A stretch of 64,000 nucleotides of DNA from Siphonodentalium dalli (lineage: Eukaryota; Mollusca; Scaphopoda; Gadilida; Siphonodentaliidae). This document shows, one piece after another, positions 47,811 through 61,500 of this stretch. The stretch lies in NCBI GenBank assembly GCA_032622095.1, contig CP136065.1:52697949-52761948 (forward strand), read 5' to 3'. Position 1 is the stretch's first letter, and the number at the start of each line of letters is the position of its first letter. The translations under genes and the position numbers were made by a program. The notes under the pieces were generated by a model that was given only the letters and a program-made list of their open reading frames with translations, was not told the origin of the DNA and made no database searches.

Positions 47811-49639
47811 TATATTATACAGAGTATAAAGGTGAACATGCGCGGTGTTATATTCATGAAGTATATCTGTATGGGTGCACGGCTTCTTTATATATAAGGG
47901 GTGTTGATTGTGTGCTTCTTTGCCAAATGAAAAATTATAGGGGGTTGGGAATGGGTTTAAGTTCATGATGGGGGTGGGAGGGTGAGTTAGAGCATATTAC
48001 TGTTGTTATTCATCGCCTCGGGGTATTCCTACCATAGAAAGGGCTTCCTTGGTGAAAAACGATAAGTTTGTTAACGTTTTTTGTGTTCTGTGTATTGAAA
48101 AGATCATGAAGTTTCATCACATTCGGTCTATGAGAGTAATAAGGGTGGATAATTTTTAGGCGGATGTTACTCAGTTTGCAACATTTCATCCGCATTACAT
48201 GAATTGCATTTCCTGTCCATTATCATCTCGTGTCCACGATCCAGTTTCAATTGGTAATCTATGATTATGCATGCAAAGTTTCAACAATCTTAAAGAGGCG
48301 AGTCGGCTTGGATGTAATAGAAATATATTTTTTCGAAGCTGGTTTTAACAATACGTTAGAGCACAATCCCATTTTTACAATCGTTCCCTGGTTTTTGGAA
48401 AAGCACACCAATTCCCAAGCCTGGCAAAGGAATAGCTCAGTGATTATCCCATTGTTCACCACGAGCGCCACCCACAACAAACAAATCGCACGAGCGCTTC
48501 AAAGCAGCTTCAATAACCAGAATGCATAGGGGCAAGAACGTCGATCCACTGCCCCCACACACACACTGCTGTATATGCCGTTACTATATACTACCATGAC
48601 GTAAGCAGACACATATATAGGGACGGCGTATAAGGGGATTGCGGCGGGGCAAACGGAGCGCGTTGCAAGCCTCTGTGCATGGCCTCTGGTACATAATAAT
48701 TGAAGATACTTTTAAACGACCGTTAGATTTGCTTGTAATGAGTGGCGTGTGTCAAACAATGGGAATGGGATATCACTGAACTATTATTTTGCCAGTGTGC
48801 TTTACCAAAAATAGAATATGTACACCAACGGGCGAGCGGAAGGGGTGGCCATAGTAACGCATACGCTGGTTGAATTATTTATTAACTGGTAGAATTATTA
48901 CATTTATTATAATTATTCCACAGAACTAATCCAGTTCCGTAAATATTCACAGGTAGTCAGGAACACAATCCAACGATGAAACCAAATGAATTAACATTCA
49001 CATTTAGAACCACTTCATGAATAGTGATATATCCAATACCCCAACAGAATTACCACTTCACTATATGTGGTGGAAATTTGAATAAACACTTTGGGAATTA
49101 TATTGTCATATCCGAAATAACTAATAACAACATTTGTATCTGGAGAATCTGAAGAAACCAATGAACTGGCTGAAATTTCGAAAAAGTGTTCGTGTAACTG
49201 CAACACATAATAATGGTGTTCAGCATTACCGTTGGTGAAAAGGAAGATGGTTGTTGACAAATGCCAAATGCGACTACCACACTTGACAACATGGGATCTG
49301 GGCTACACATCTGCGAGGTGATTTGGTTTTTATAAGAACAGGTCACCCGTTAACCACGTGCATGAATCCAGTCCGTTTTATTTTCGGACTTATTCATCCA
49401 CATTCAACGGTGATCACTGCATGGTTAATCACGTTGTTTGGCGTGGCAACGGGTAATTGTGTTCAATCTCGGCCAGGGCACGGATTGTGCGTCGCGGTCA
49501 TCATACACACACTCAACGGTGCATTTCCAGTTAATCGCATTAAGTGAGGTCAATTGTGCTCTAAGTCGGTCAGAGCACGCGAATAGTTCTTTACCAGATT
49601 AAATGTTGATTGATTATGGTAAATAACTATCCTGTGCTC
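47811..49639. other. No recognisable gene
   Basis: Non-coding. The longest frame (about 99 codons at 48230) has no recognised motif. Confidence 0.45.
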
Positions 49640-50600
49640 TACCCATTCATTACTTAACAATTTTATCATTTTTAATAATTTTTTCTTACATTCTTAATCA
49701 ATTTTTATCATTTTTTCTTACATTCTTTAACAATTTTTATCATTTTTTCTTACATTCTTTAACAATTTTTATCTTATTTCTTGCATTCTTTAACAATTTT
49801 ATTATAATTTGTTTTCATTTTTCTTACATTTTTTACCAATTATAAAAAATAACATAAAATTTGTTAGGCCAATGCATTCTCTTATATATCCGAGGCGACC
49901 TATGGTCGACTCTCATATATAAGAGAATGCATTGGCACAGGGTTTTCGTTTGGGTTCGCCCAACTTGCAATTTCCAACTGCATCCTACACTTGAATCAGA
50001 CCGCAATTTCCAAGTAAGAGGAATTCCATTTGCACCCTCACCTTTGAGATTGGAATTTACCATCTGGTACTATAAACTTTCCAACATGTTAGAAGTTTCC
50101 AACCCAACAATCTCCTATATATGTTTGGGAATTTCTAATTGATTCCTATTTCAGTTCAAAACTTTCACTGAAAGTAGAAAATATTCAACTTTTGGTATAA
50201 AACAAAAAAATTCATTCTACCATTATACTGGTTGGAACACCAAACAATAGGGACAAATTCAGCCTGCTTATGGTATAAATGTCAAACTAATACTTTATCG
50301 AGCATGAATTTTCCAACTGTTGAACATTTTGGCCAATGTTGGGTGTGGAATACCGCCCAACCCCCTTGTGGTCTCTATAGTTGTAGTGAATATGTCCGTA
50401 GTGATATACCTTCTGATATTCCCTTCCGTTCGATCGCGCGATGAATGTGGGACACCAATGTACCTAAACACACCATCCACACGAAGATAACAACGTGTGG
50501 CGGGACAGAAAACCGAGATGATTAGTACCGTTTCTCATATATAATTCATCGCCCATTCTTTCAGGCACTCGAGTGTTCAGGATTCCAAATCAATCCGAGA
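49640..50600 (+). repeat. Dispersed repeat with full hairpin (copy B)
   Basis: Same order as 45870-46680: AT-rich units repeating TTTTTCTTACATTCTTTAAC, a 69-bp hairpin (49868-49936), CACAGGGTTTTCG, and a body with GGAATTTACCATCTGGTAC, TCATATATAATTCATC and related blocks. Probably a MITE-like unit of about 0.9 kb; its ends are not defined. Confidence 0.7.
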
Positions 50601-51258
50601 TACACTGCGAATATCTGGCCTGGATTTATTCAGCGCATACACATCCCAACGACATTGATTGAATTCATGCCATTCATTACAAAGCTTGATCCGATCCTGG
50701 CCTGTCTTATATGGAACAATAAAGTAAAAAAAGAAGTATCGGTTTAAAGGTATAAGGAGTGTTTTATTGTGTCACAAGCGGATATATGGATTGGGCGAAT
50801 TACGGGGTAGAAGCATAGGGACAAGTGAAGAAATAGCTATTACCATTGATCGAGATGCCTATTAATATTGACACAATATTACCAAGTATAGGTGCCGCTG
50901 CCTTGCATGGCCTGGCCTCAGGTCGAGTAAATCAAAGATTATTGATAACATGACACATTGTATAAATCAATTTCCTTTACAATCTGCCCGTTTTATTTAA
51001 AAAGCCTACCCATTGAGACAATCAAAACTTAAAAAAAATGCAAATGTACATTAATTAATATACATGTATAATGCAATTTACTGTAAACGTGACTAAAATG
51101 TCCTATGTGTTAACCATAGATATTATAACTTTAAAGGGAAGACAATTCAGAATAGCCGAATACAGGAGAACGCGGTCCAAAAACTATATACGTCGGACAA
51201 ACTATGATTTCAACACGAGTAAAGACGGTATCAGACAAGTCCACATCCAAACTGCAAA
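50601..51258. other. No recognisable gene
   Basis: Non-coding, AT-rich. Confidence 0.45.
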
Positions 51259-51535
51259 ACAGAGTTCAGTCCCCTCGCTACGCTATGTCTGAACGCTGCC
51301 GGCATGTGTATTTTCGTAATAAATCTAGCATTTTTATTGAAGTGTTTTGTCAGTTACAATTTATTCTGGCTTGATCTAGACAATTTCCTAATGAATATGG
51401 ACTGTTCAGTTTCTCAGAATAATGTAGAATGAATTGTAACCTAATAAAGTCTCAAATAAATAAATGTGACAGTTCTTCGCATTACGTTTAGGTGCGGACA
51501 GCGGTAATTCCTGCGTAGGGGACTGAACTCTGCAT
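51259..51535. repeat. Inverted repeat with AGAGTTCAGTCCCCT ends
   Basis: AGAGTTCAGTCCCCT at 51260 and AGGGGACTGAACTCT near 51520 are exact inverse copies; similarity continues for about 35 bp. Probably a small MITE just left of the giant foldback. Confidence 0.65.
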
Positions 51536-51607
51536 GGAGCTTGGGCTACATCAAGGAAAAACAAAACGTAATACATAGTTGTATCTCCGCGACTGGTACG
51601 TCCGATC

Positions 51608-54600
51608 GGGTGTGACTAATTACCGCCCGGGGACCGCCCGGGACCGCCCGGGGACCGCCCGGGACCGCCCGGGACCGCCCGGGCGGCCCAACGAGCCCGT
51701 TGACACAATATCTCGACGGTATAACGTAGCGACATGCCACCTGAGGGCAACATAGAAAAATTTACTCGCTCGCTCGTCTCCGGCCGGTCATATTAACCCC
51801 ACAAATGCCGATATTGGCTAAAATAGCCTGGGTGATTACTGGTGTCTTCGTGTGTGTTCAGACAGATTATTTTGGTGATTCTCGGTAGTGCAATAAGTGC
51901 AATACACCTGAGTGTTAATTCCATGTATTGACTCGTTGACGCGTCCACGGCCGATGTTATTAACCCCTCAAATTCCGGTAAAATAGTGTATAAACAAAAG
52001 AACCTTGGAACCGCCCGGGACCGCCCGGGCGGCCCCATGGGCCCGTGGACACTATATCTCGACGTTATAACATAGCGACATACCCCACGAGGTCAATCTA
52101 CAAAATGTTACTCGCTCGCTCGACTCCGGCCGGTGTTATTAACCCCTCAAAATCCGATAAAATGGTAAATAGACAAAAAGAACATTAGGACCGCCCGGGA
52201 CCGCCCGGGTGGCCCCACTTGCCCGTGGACACAATATCTCGACGTTATAACGTAGCGACATACCCCATGAGGTCAACCTAGAAAATGTTACTCGCTCGCT
52301 CGACTCCGGCCGGTGTTATTAACTCCTCAAAATCCGACAAAATGGTATATAGACAAAAAGAACATTGGGACCGCCCGGGTGGCCCCACGTGCCCGTGGAC
52401 ACTATATCGCGACGTTATAACGTAGCGACATACCCCACGAGGTCAACCTACAAAATTGTACTCGCTCGCTCGACTCCGGCCGGCGTTATTAACCCCTCAA
52501 AATCCGATAAAATGGTATATAGACAAAAAGAACATTGGGACCGCCCGGGACCGCCCGGGTGGCCCTACGTGCCCGTGGACACAATATATCGACGTTATAA
52601 TGTAGCGACATACCCCATGAGGTCAACCTAGAAAATGTTACTCGCTCGCTCGACTCCGGCCGGCGTTATTAACCCCTCAAAATCCGATAAAATGGTATAT
52701 AGACAAAAATAACATTGGGACCGCCCGGGACCGCCCGGGTGGCCCCACGTGCCCGTGGACACAATATCTCGACGTTATAACATAGCGACATACCCCATGA
52801 GGTCAACCTAGAAAATGTTACTCGCTCGTTCGACTCCGGCCGGTGATATTAACCCCTCAAAATCCGACAAAATGGTATATAAACAAAAAGAACATTGGGA
52901 CCGCCCGGGACCGCCCGGGAGGCCCTATGGGCCCATGGACACTATATCGCGACGTTATAACATAGCGACATACCCCACGAGGTCAACCTACAAAATGTTA
53001 CTCGCTCGCTCGACTCCGGCCGGTGTTATTAACCCCTCAAAATCCGATAAAATGGTATATAAACAAAAAGAACATTGGGACCGCCCGAAACCGCCCGGGA
53101 GGCACCATGGGCCCGTGGACACTATATCTCGACGTTATAACATAGCGACATACCCCACGAGGTCAACCTACAAAATGTTACTCCCCTCGCTCGACCCCGG
53201 CCGGCGTTATTAACCCCTCAAAATCCGATAAAATGGTAAATAGACAAAAAGAACATTAGGACCGCCCGGGACCGCCCGGGTGGCCCCACGTGCCCGTGGA
53301 CACAATATCTCGACGTTATAACGTAGCGACATACCCCATGAGGTCAACCTACAAAATGTTACTCGCTCGCTCGACTCCGGCCGGTGTTATTAACCCCTCA
53401 AAATCCGATAAAATGGTATATAAACAAAAAGAACATTGGGACCCGCCCGAAACCGCCCGGGAGGCACCATGGGACCGTGGACACTATATCTCGACGTTAT
53501 AACATAGCGACATACCCCACGAGGTCAACCTACAAAATGTTACTCCCTCGCTCGAACCCGGCGTTATTAACCCCTCAAAATCCGATAAAATGGTAAATAG
53601 ACAAAAAGAACATTAGGACCGCCCGGGACCGCCCGGGTGGCCCCACGTGCCCGTGGACACAATATATCGACGTTATAACGTAGCGACATACCCCATGAGG
53701 TCAACCTAGAAAATGTTACTCGCTCGCTCGACCCCGGCCGGTGTTATTAACCCCTCAAAATCCGACAAAATGGTATATAGACAAAAAGAACATAGGGACC
53801 GCCCGGGACCGCCCGGTTGGCCCCACGTGCCCGTGGACACAATATCTCGGCGTTATAACATAGCGACATACCCCAATGTTCTTATTGTTTATATACCATT
53901 TTATCGGATTTTGAGGGGTTAATAACACCGGCCGGGGTCGAGCGAGCGAGGTTGACCTCATGGGGTATGTCGCTACGTTATAACGTCGAGATATAGTGTC
54001 CACGAGCCCATGGGGCCTCCCGGGCGGTCCCGGGCGGTCCCAATGTTATTTTTGTTTATATACGCTTTTATCGAATGTTGAGGGGTTAATAACTCCGGCC
54101 GGAGTCGAGCGAGCGAGTACCATTTTGTAGGTTGACCTCGTGGGGTATGTCGCTACGTTATAACGTCGAGATATAGTGTCCACGGACCCATGGGGCCTCC
54201 CGGGTGGTCCCGGGCGGTCCCAATGTTATTTTTGTTTATAAACCATTTTGTTGGATTTTGGGGGGTTAATAACACCGGCCGGGGTCGAGCGAGCGAGTAA
54301 CATTTTCTAGGTTGACCTCATGGGGTATGTCGCTACGTTATAACGTCGAGATATTGTGTCCACGGGTACGTGTGGCCACCCGGGCGGTCCCAATGTTCTT
54401 TTTGTCTATATACCATTTTGTCGGATTTTGAGGGGTTAATAACACCTGCCGGGGTCGAGCGAGCGAGTAACATTTTCTAGGTTGACCTCATGGGGTATGT
54501 CGCTACGTTATAACGTCGAAATATTGTGTCCACATGCACGTGGGGCCACCCGGGCGGTCCCGGGCGGTCCTAATGTTCTTTTTGTCTATTTACCATTTTA

Positions 54601-57327
54601 TCGGATTTTGAGGGGTTAATAACGCCGGCCGGGGTCGAGCGAGGGAGTAACATTTTGTATGTTGACCTCGTGGGGTATGTCGCTATGTTATAACGTCGAG
54701 ATATAGTGTCCACGGGCCCATGGGGCCGCCCGGGCGGTCCCGGGCGGTCCCAATGTTCTTATTGTTTATATACCATTTTATCGGATTTTTAGGGGTTAAT
54801 AACACCGGCCGGGGTCCAGCGAGCGAGTAACATTTTCTAGGTTGACCTCATGGGGTACGTCGCTACGTTATAACGTCGAGATATAGTGTCCACGGACCCA
54901 TGGGGCCTCCCGGGCGGTCCCGGGCTGTCCCGGGCGGTCCCGGGCTGTCCCGAGCGGTCCCAATGTTCTTTTTGTTTATATACCATTTTATCGGATGTTG
55001 AGGGGTTAATAACACCGGCCGGAGTCGAGCGAGCGAGTACCATTTTGTAGGTTGACCTTCTGGGGTATGTCGCTACGTTATAACGTCGATATATAGTGTC
55101 CACGAGCCCATGGGGCCTCCCGGGCGGTCCCGGGCGGTCCCAATGTTATTTTTGTTTATATACCATTTTATCGGATGTTGAGGGGTTAATAACACCGGCC
55201 GGAGTCGAGCGAGCGAGTACCATTTTGTAGGTTGACCTCATGGGGTATGTCGCTACGTTATAACGTCGAGATATAGTGTCCACGAGCCCATGGGGCCTCC
55301 CGGGCGGTCCCGGGCGGTCCCAATGTTCTTATTGTTTATATACCATTTTATCGGATGTTGAGGGGTTAATAACACCGGCCGGAGTCGAGCGAGCGAGTAC
55401 CATTTTGTAGGTTGACCTCGTGGGGTATGTCGCTACGTTATAACGTCGAGATGTAGTGTCCACGGGTCCATGGGGCCTCCCGGGCGGTCCCGGGCGGTCC
55501 CAATGTTATTTTTGTTTATAAACCATTTTGTTGGATTTTGGGGGGTTAATAACACCGGCCGGGGTCGAGCGAGCGAGTAACATTTTCTAGTTTGACCTCA
55601 TGGGGTATGTCGCTACGTTATAACGTCGATATATTGTGTCCACGGGTACGTGGGGCCACCCGGGCGGTCCCAATGTTCTTTTTGTCTATATACCATTTTG
55701 TCGGATTTTGAGGTGTTAATAACACCGGCCGGGGTCGAGCGAGCGAGTAACATTTTCTAGGTTGACCTCATGGGGTACGTCGCTACGTTATAACGTCGAG
55801 ATATTGTGTCCACGGGCACGTGGGGCCACCCGGGCGGTCCCGGGCGGTCCTAATGTTCTTTTTGTCTATTTACCATTTTATCGGATTTTGAGGGGTTAAT
55901 AACGCCGGCCGGGGTCGAGCGAAGGAGTAACATTTTGTATGTTGACCTCGTGGGGTATGTCGCTATGTTATAACGTCGAGATATAGTGTCCACGGGCCCA
56001 TGGGGCCGCCCGGGCGGTCCCGGGCGGTCCCAATGTTCTTATTGTTTATATACCATTTTATCGGATTTTGAGGGGTTAATAACACCGGCCGGGGTCGAGC
56101 GAGCGAGTAACATTTTCTAGTTTGACCTCATGGGGTATGTCGCTACGTTATAACGTCGAGATATAGTGTCCACGGGCCCATGGGGCCTCCCGGGCGGTTT
56201 CGGGCGGTCCCAATGTTCTTTTTGTTTATATACCATTTTATCGGATGTTGAGGGGTTAATAACACCGGCCGGAGTCGAGCGAGCGAGTACCATTTTGTAG
56301 GTTGACCTCGTGGGGTATGTCGCTACGTTATAACGTCGAGATATAGTGTCCACGGGCCCATTGGGCCTCCCGGGCGGTCCCGGGCGGTCCCAATGTTCTT
56401 ATTGTTTATATACCATTTTATCGGATTTTGAGGGGTTAATAACACCGGCCGGGGTCGAGCGAGTAACATTTTCTAGGTTGACCTCATGGGGTATGTCGCT
56501 ACGTTATAACGTCGATATATAGTGTCCACGGGCCCATGGGGCCTCCCGGGCGTTTTCGGGCGGTCCCAATGTTCTTTTTGTTTATATACCATTTTATCGG
56601 ATTTTGAGGGGGTAATAACACCGGCCGGAGTCGAGCGAGCGACTAACATTTTATAGGTTGTCCTCGTGGGGTATGTCGCTACGTTATAACGTCGAGATAT
56701 TGTGTCCACGGGCACGTGGGGCCACCCGGGCGCTCCCGGGCGGTCCTAATGTTCTTTTTGTCTATTTACCATTTTATCGGATTTTGAGGGGTTAATAACA
56801 CCGGCCGGGGTTGAGCGAGCGAGTACCATTTTCTAGGTTGACCTCGTGGGGTATGTCGCTATGTTATAACGTCGAGATATAGTGTCCACGGGCCCATGGG
56901 GCCGCCCGGGCGGTCCCGGGCGGTTCCAAGGTTCTTTTGTTTATACACTATTTTACCGGAATTTGAGGGGTTAATAACATCGGCCGTGGACGCGTCAACG
57001 AGTCAATACATGGAATTAACACTCAGGTGTATTGCACTTATTGCACTACCGAGAATCACCAAAATAATCTGTCTGAACACACACGAAGACACCAGTAATC
57101 ACCCAGGCTCTTTTAGCCAATATCGGCATTTGTGGGGTTAATATGACCGGCCGGAGACGAGCGAGCGAGTAAATTTTTCTATGTTGCCCTCATGTGGCAT
57201 GTCGCTACGTTATACCGTCGAGATATTGTGTCCACGGGCTCGTTGGGCCGCCCGGGCGGTCCCGGGCGGTCCCCGGGCGGTCCCCGGGCGGTCCCGGGCG
57301 GTCCCCGGGCGGTAATTAGTCACACCG
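51608..57327. mobile_element. Giant foldback element of inverted 170-180-bp arrays
   Basis: GTCCGATC stands directly outside both ends (51600-51607, 57328-57335), an 8-bp TSD. The tips are GGGTGTGACTAATTACCGCC and, inverted, CGGTGTGACTAATTACCGCC, then six decamers of the CCGCCCGGGA type. About 430 bp at each tip is nearly identical between arms and includes a unique 120-bp block (CTGGTGTCTTCGTGTGTGTT). Inside, units repeat head to tail: about 10 on the left in one orientation, about 17 on the right in the other, switching at about 53874. Unit length alternates between 170 and 180 because the decamer is present once or twice. No transposase. This architecture recalls foldback elements such as Drosophila FB and sea-urchin TU; that comparison is from knowledge, not a search. 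Confidence 0.9.
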
Positions 57328-57335
57328 GTCCGATC

Positions 57336-58535
57336 ACATGCCTATTTGGTAAACATTTGGATACGGCGACGGAGGGGAACTACAAATAACGGGAGAATAT
57401 ATATGTGAATTTCAGGGCGTGTATATTGGCAGATAATAGTCTACCTTTGACAATAGTGGAAAACAAGACGACAGATGGATAGTTGATCCAACAACATGGT
57501 TCCGGTTATTAGCCCGGAACATAGATAAAACATGGACCTTTAATCACGTTTGATGTCGCCCCTTTTGTGGCGCCCCCTATTGTCACACGTCAGAGCACAT
57601 TTCCGGCTAATGCAATAACCGACACTGGGCAACATGCCTGCTTTTGTGGGCTTCCTCGACAAATTGATTCACACAGTAGCAATTATTAATGAAATTGGTC
57701 TTCATTCGATTCAATTGATTTTTCATTATATCGTTACATACGTGGTCATGACAAAGGCACGCGCGACGGTCGAAGTTCATTTCGTCACTTTACCAATGAC
57801 GTCATGTGTGCACGATGTGTGTCGTCGATTTCGAGAATGCACGATTCTCTTACGTGCGTGAAACCATCGTCAACCAGCACTGTAACCACATGGGTTAAAT
57901 GGGCCTGTTAATTTTCTACGATGTTGGTATATGGGTCCTACTGGTGTCACTATGACTTTGACGAGGAAATTCATGCCGTTAAGACAAAGTACCGTTATTT
58001 CTCACAAATTGCCATTTTAAAGGTCTTTGCGTAATCCGAATAGTCCAGTCAAACTAAGGTTTAGCCTAGACAGAATTTGTACAGAAATTGTTTTAACTTT
58101 TTGCGAAGCAGGGTACAATTGCAATGAACATATACAAGGTTCGCTATACGGTCCGCATTTGAGTATTTATTATGAGAGTTCTCGCCCCTTAATTATTTGG
58201 GCATGTTTCAAAATCAATAAATACCAATTCTTATCCACATTTTCGAATTCCTGTCCGTCTGTCTGCTATAGAAATAAAAATGTGGCCATCCGAACGGCTC
58301 TACCAGGGTAAAGTTTTACGATGAATCTGATGATGTGGTTTAAACTACGGAATTGAAGCCATTGAAGCCAGGGTGATTGAAGAGGCGACATAAAACTTAA
58401 GCGGCTGAATTCTGGTATCTGGTCTGGACCAGGTTTCGCGTAACTATAGTCTAGACCAGGCCCAAATCACGGTGTTTGCGATGTGTAACCTGGCTTCGGA
58501 GCGAGTAAGCTGGGATTATTGGTCCGCACTGGTCC
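57336..58535. other. No recognisable gene
   Basis: Non-coding interval between the two giant palindromes. A few short frames without motif. TGGTCTGGACCAGG / TAGTCTAGACCAGG form small local palindromes near 58420-58460. Confidence 0.45.
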
Positions 58536-61500
58536 TAGTCCAGGAGATATTGGTAGACCTCTGCACCCCCCAGGACTTAACTTCACCCCACTAATTTTCT
58601 TCCTTAAGGTCTCCTCTAATTTTTTTCACTTGTTAACAAGAAAAAAAAGTGGCCGCAGAGACTCCAGACAAGATGGCGTCCATCATGGCGGCCATTTTTT
58701 TTATATGCACCAGGTCTCTTTGATCGCCGTTATAGTAAAGATGATGTCATATGCGGTCTTGTTTTCCGTTCGATTCGTTATGGTAATATACAACCCTTAC
58801 AAATTAGCCAAAAATCCGACACAAAAATCCAATATGGCGGCCAAGATGGCCGCCGAAATGTGAAAATTTGCTATTTTTCGGACATTTCACCACCTTTCGT
58901 TTGTCTCTGTGGGAAAATATTGGCACTTTGACGCGATTTTATACATTTATCGTCCAGAAGAGTCATTGGCGAACACACGGGGACCATAATATATATTCCT
59001 TGACGGATATTTTTGTCCGATATCACGTTTTCCCAAATGCCGGTATAATCCGGTCAAAGCCAAAACGACGCTAATAACGCAATGTCTGTTTCGAATCAAT
59101 GAGTGTTATTGCTATTATTACTCCAGCCATGATTATATATGTGCAGGAGATACTCGGGCTAGGATTTCTCTTATACCTGAGTTGAGGAATATTCACCCAA
59201 ATCCAAGTTGGCGGCCAAAATGGCCACCAGAAATAGAAACATCGCCGAAAATCGCTGATTTTAACATCAGTGAGAGTTATTGTCACGACAACTCCACACC
59301 TGATTACTATTGTGAGTTGGGAACACTTAGTTGAATAACTTTCCTTATATTGCATCCAAATAAAAGTCCCCCAAATCTAAAATGGCGCCCACAATGGCCG
59401 ACAAATTTTGAAAAATCACCGAATTTCCCTCATGTTCACATCATTGGGCATTATTGTCGAGAAAACTCCACACATGCTGACAGTTGAGTTGTAAATACTG
59501 AAGTGAAGTAATTACCTTTCATCCCATGCAAGAAATGGTTTTCCAAATCTAAGATGGCGGCCAAAATGGCGACCGATATTTGAAAACACGCCTACATTCC
59601 TTTACTTTCTTACGATGGGCGATATTGTTTCAAGAATTCTACCCACCATCACATGTTGATATGGAATATTGGTATGAAGTATTCATTTGAGTTTGTCAAT
59701 TGATACTCAAGGTCAAGATCGCAGCTAAACTGGAGGCCAGAAATTGAAAAGAAATCGACATATTCACATACAAATTTCAACTTTTTGTCATAGTATCGAT
59801 ATGTATGGACGAAACTATACACAAACCATATATTAGTTCAACTTAAAACGTATCAAAACGCATAACATTGATCGGGTCCTTCTGGAAGTACGAAAACCCA
59901 CACTTAATATAGCGATGTGTCATTTCGAAATCCATTTGACACTTCGCGCCGATAATGGCCGTAACCGTAGGTGCGCCAAATAGCCACATTAGAACAATTA
60001 CCTGGTAAAAGATTCTGATTTGCCACGTCCTTAATGGTCTGGACCAGTTTCCATTTCTTTGCCTGATAAATCTAGGTCGCTCACACCGACAAAGTATTCA
60101 ACACTTCCTGTGAGAAGGGTCCCTTTAATTATAACGTTTCAAACAATTAATTTCCCGGTGTCTGGCTTAAGATTTTAGATGCTTGCTAAATATGGGATTT
60201 GTTCGTCATCTTGAACTAGAAAGGCATATGGTCGATAAGTATACAAGCTTACAGAAGGTCATCTCTATGTATGTCTTTCTCATACCCCGTGGGGATAATG
60301 CCATGTATACATGGCGAACTTCCCAGTTAACTAGTCACTTCTCAATAGATGGTTCAACTCACAAACTTAGCGAACATATTGGCATACGTGGACAACTGCG
60401 GCAGTGTTTCGGAGGTAGCTAGCTGTCTCATTCCCTTGGACAGATGACTATCTGCTAAGGAGAAGACCATAATGTACCGACTACCCACACTTCTTGATCA
60501 TGATTCTAAGCAAACTGTGTGACGTCCCGCAGTCGTCTCGTCGAATAGCTCCCAGCAGAGAAGAACAATACTCGCGGTGCTAGTTTGTGGACATGCGCCT
60601 TGACAGTGGGAATGAAATGGGCCACGGTATACAACCCTACACCAGGTGCATGTTTCAATATAGAATGTCATGCGTGTTGGTCTTTTTGGTGTGGTAAGAT
60701 TGTATTTCCACATCCGTTTCAAGGCCGTTCTGAATCAACATGACCAGACGTATACTTTTGTCTGGATAATAATATCCTAGCCAGTCGGATGGGCTAAATG
60801 ATAATGTCTTTATGGAATGAAGGTATGCATTGTTGTTATGATCTCTCAGGGTTAGTGTCAGTATGTGGACGGTATTATTCAAGAAAATGTCAGGAACTGT
60901 GGTGCATTTATTTCACTGTGTGTTTAAAGAACAATTTATAGTCTCGATGGCAATGGATGTGGACGTTGGTGAACGTGACCTTTATGATCATATAGCTTTA
61001 TATTATATAACTTTAGAATATAGTAGTTAAGATGTCTCATGCATGACAATGGTTTTGAATGGTGATGTTACCAATAAATCACTTGGTGTACCCAACGTTG
61101 GTTAAACTGAATGCAAGATCTCATCAAAGTAACATTCCTCTAGATGTTCTTCGCGTTGAACATTTCACCCTTGTGTTGATGGCATTGTACTTTCTTGAAC
61201 CATACCGACCACCACCCAGCGTGAGTATGACATATTATCGGTAACTATCAAATGCATCGTCCTGAATACTACACCCCAGTCTGGTGGGGCTTATATAGTA
61301 GTAGCCAATGGTACACCTCTGGTTCGTTGATTAAGAACGGCTTCCAAGCGGATTGAAAGATACAATCTTAGCATACAAGGAAAGCAAAGCCACATGAGAT
61401 CATGTCTGAATCTAAAACATACACAAAGAAGGGGCGGTGCAGTCATGGTACAATTTCATTTCCACTATCATGACACATGCCCACAAACTAGCACCGCATG

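Noticed and set aside
51546-57389. Many open frames of 60-130 codons with repeated peptides (KSDKMVYKQKEHWDR-like and MGPPGRSRAVPRF-like)
   Set aside because: They come from the tandem units on both strands, shift frame with the 10-bp decamer, and have no domain. They are by-products of the foldback arms.
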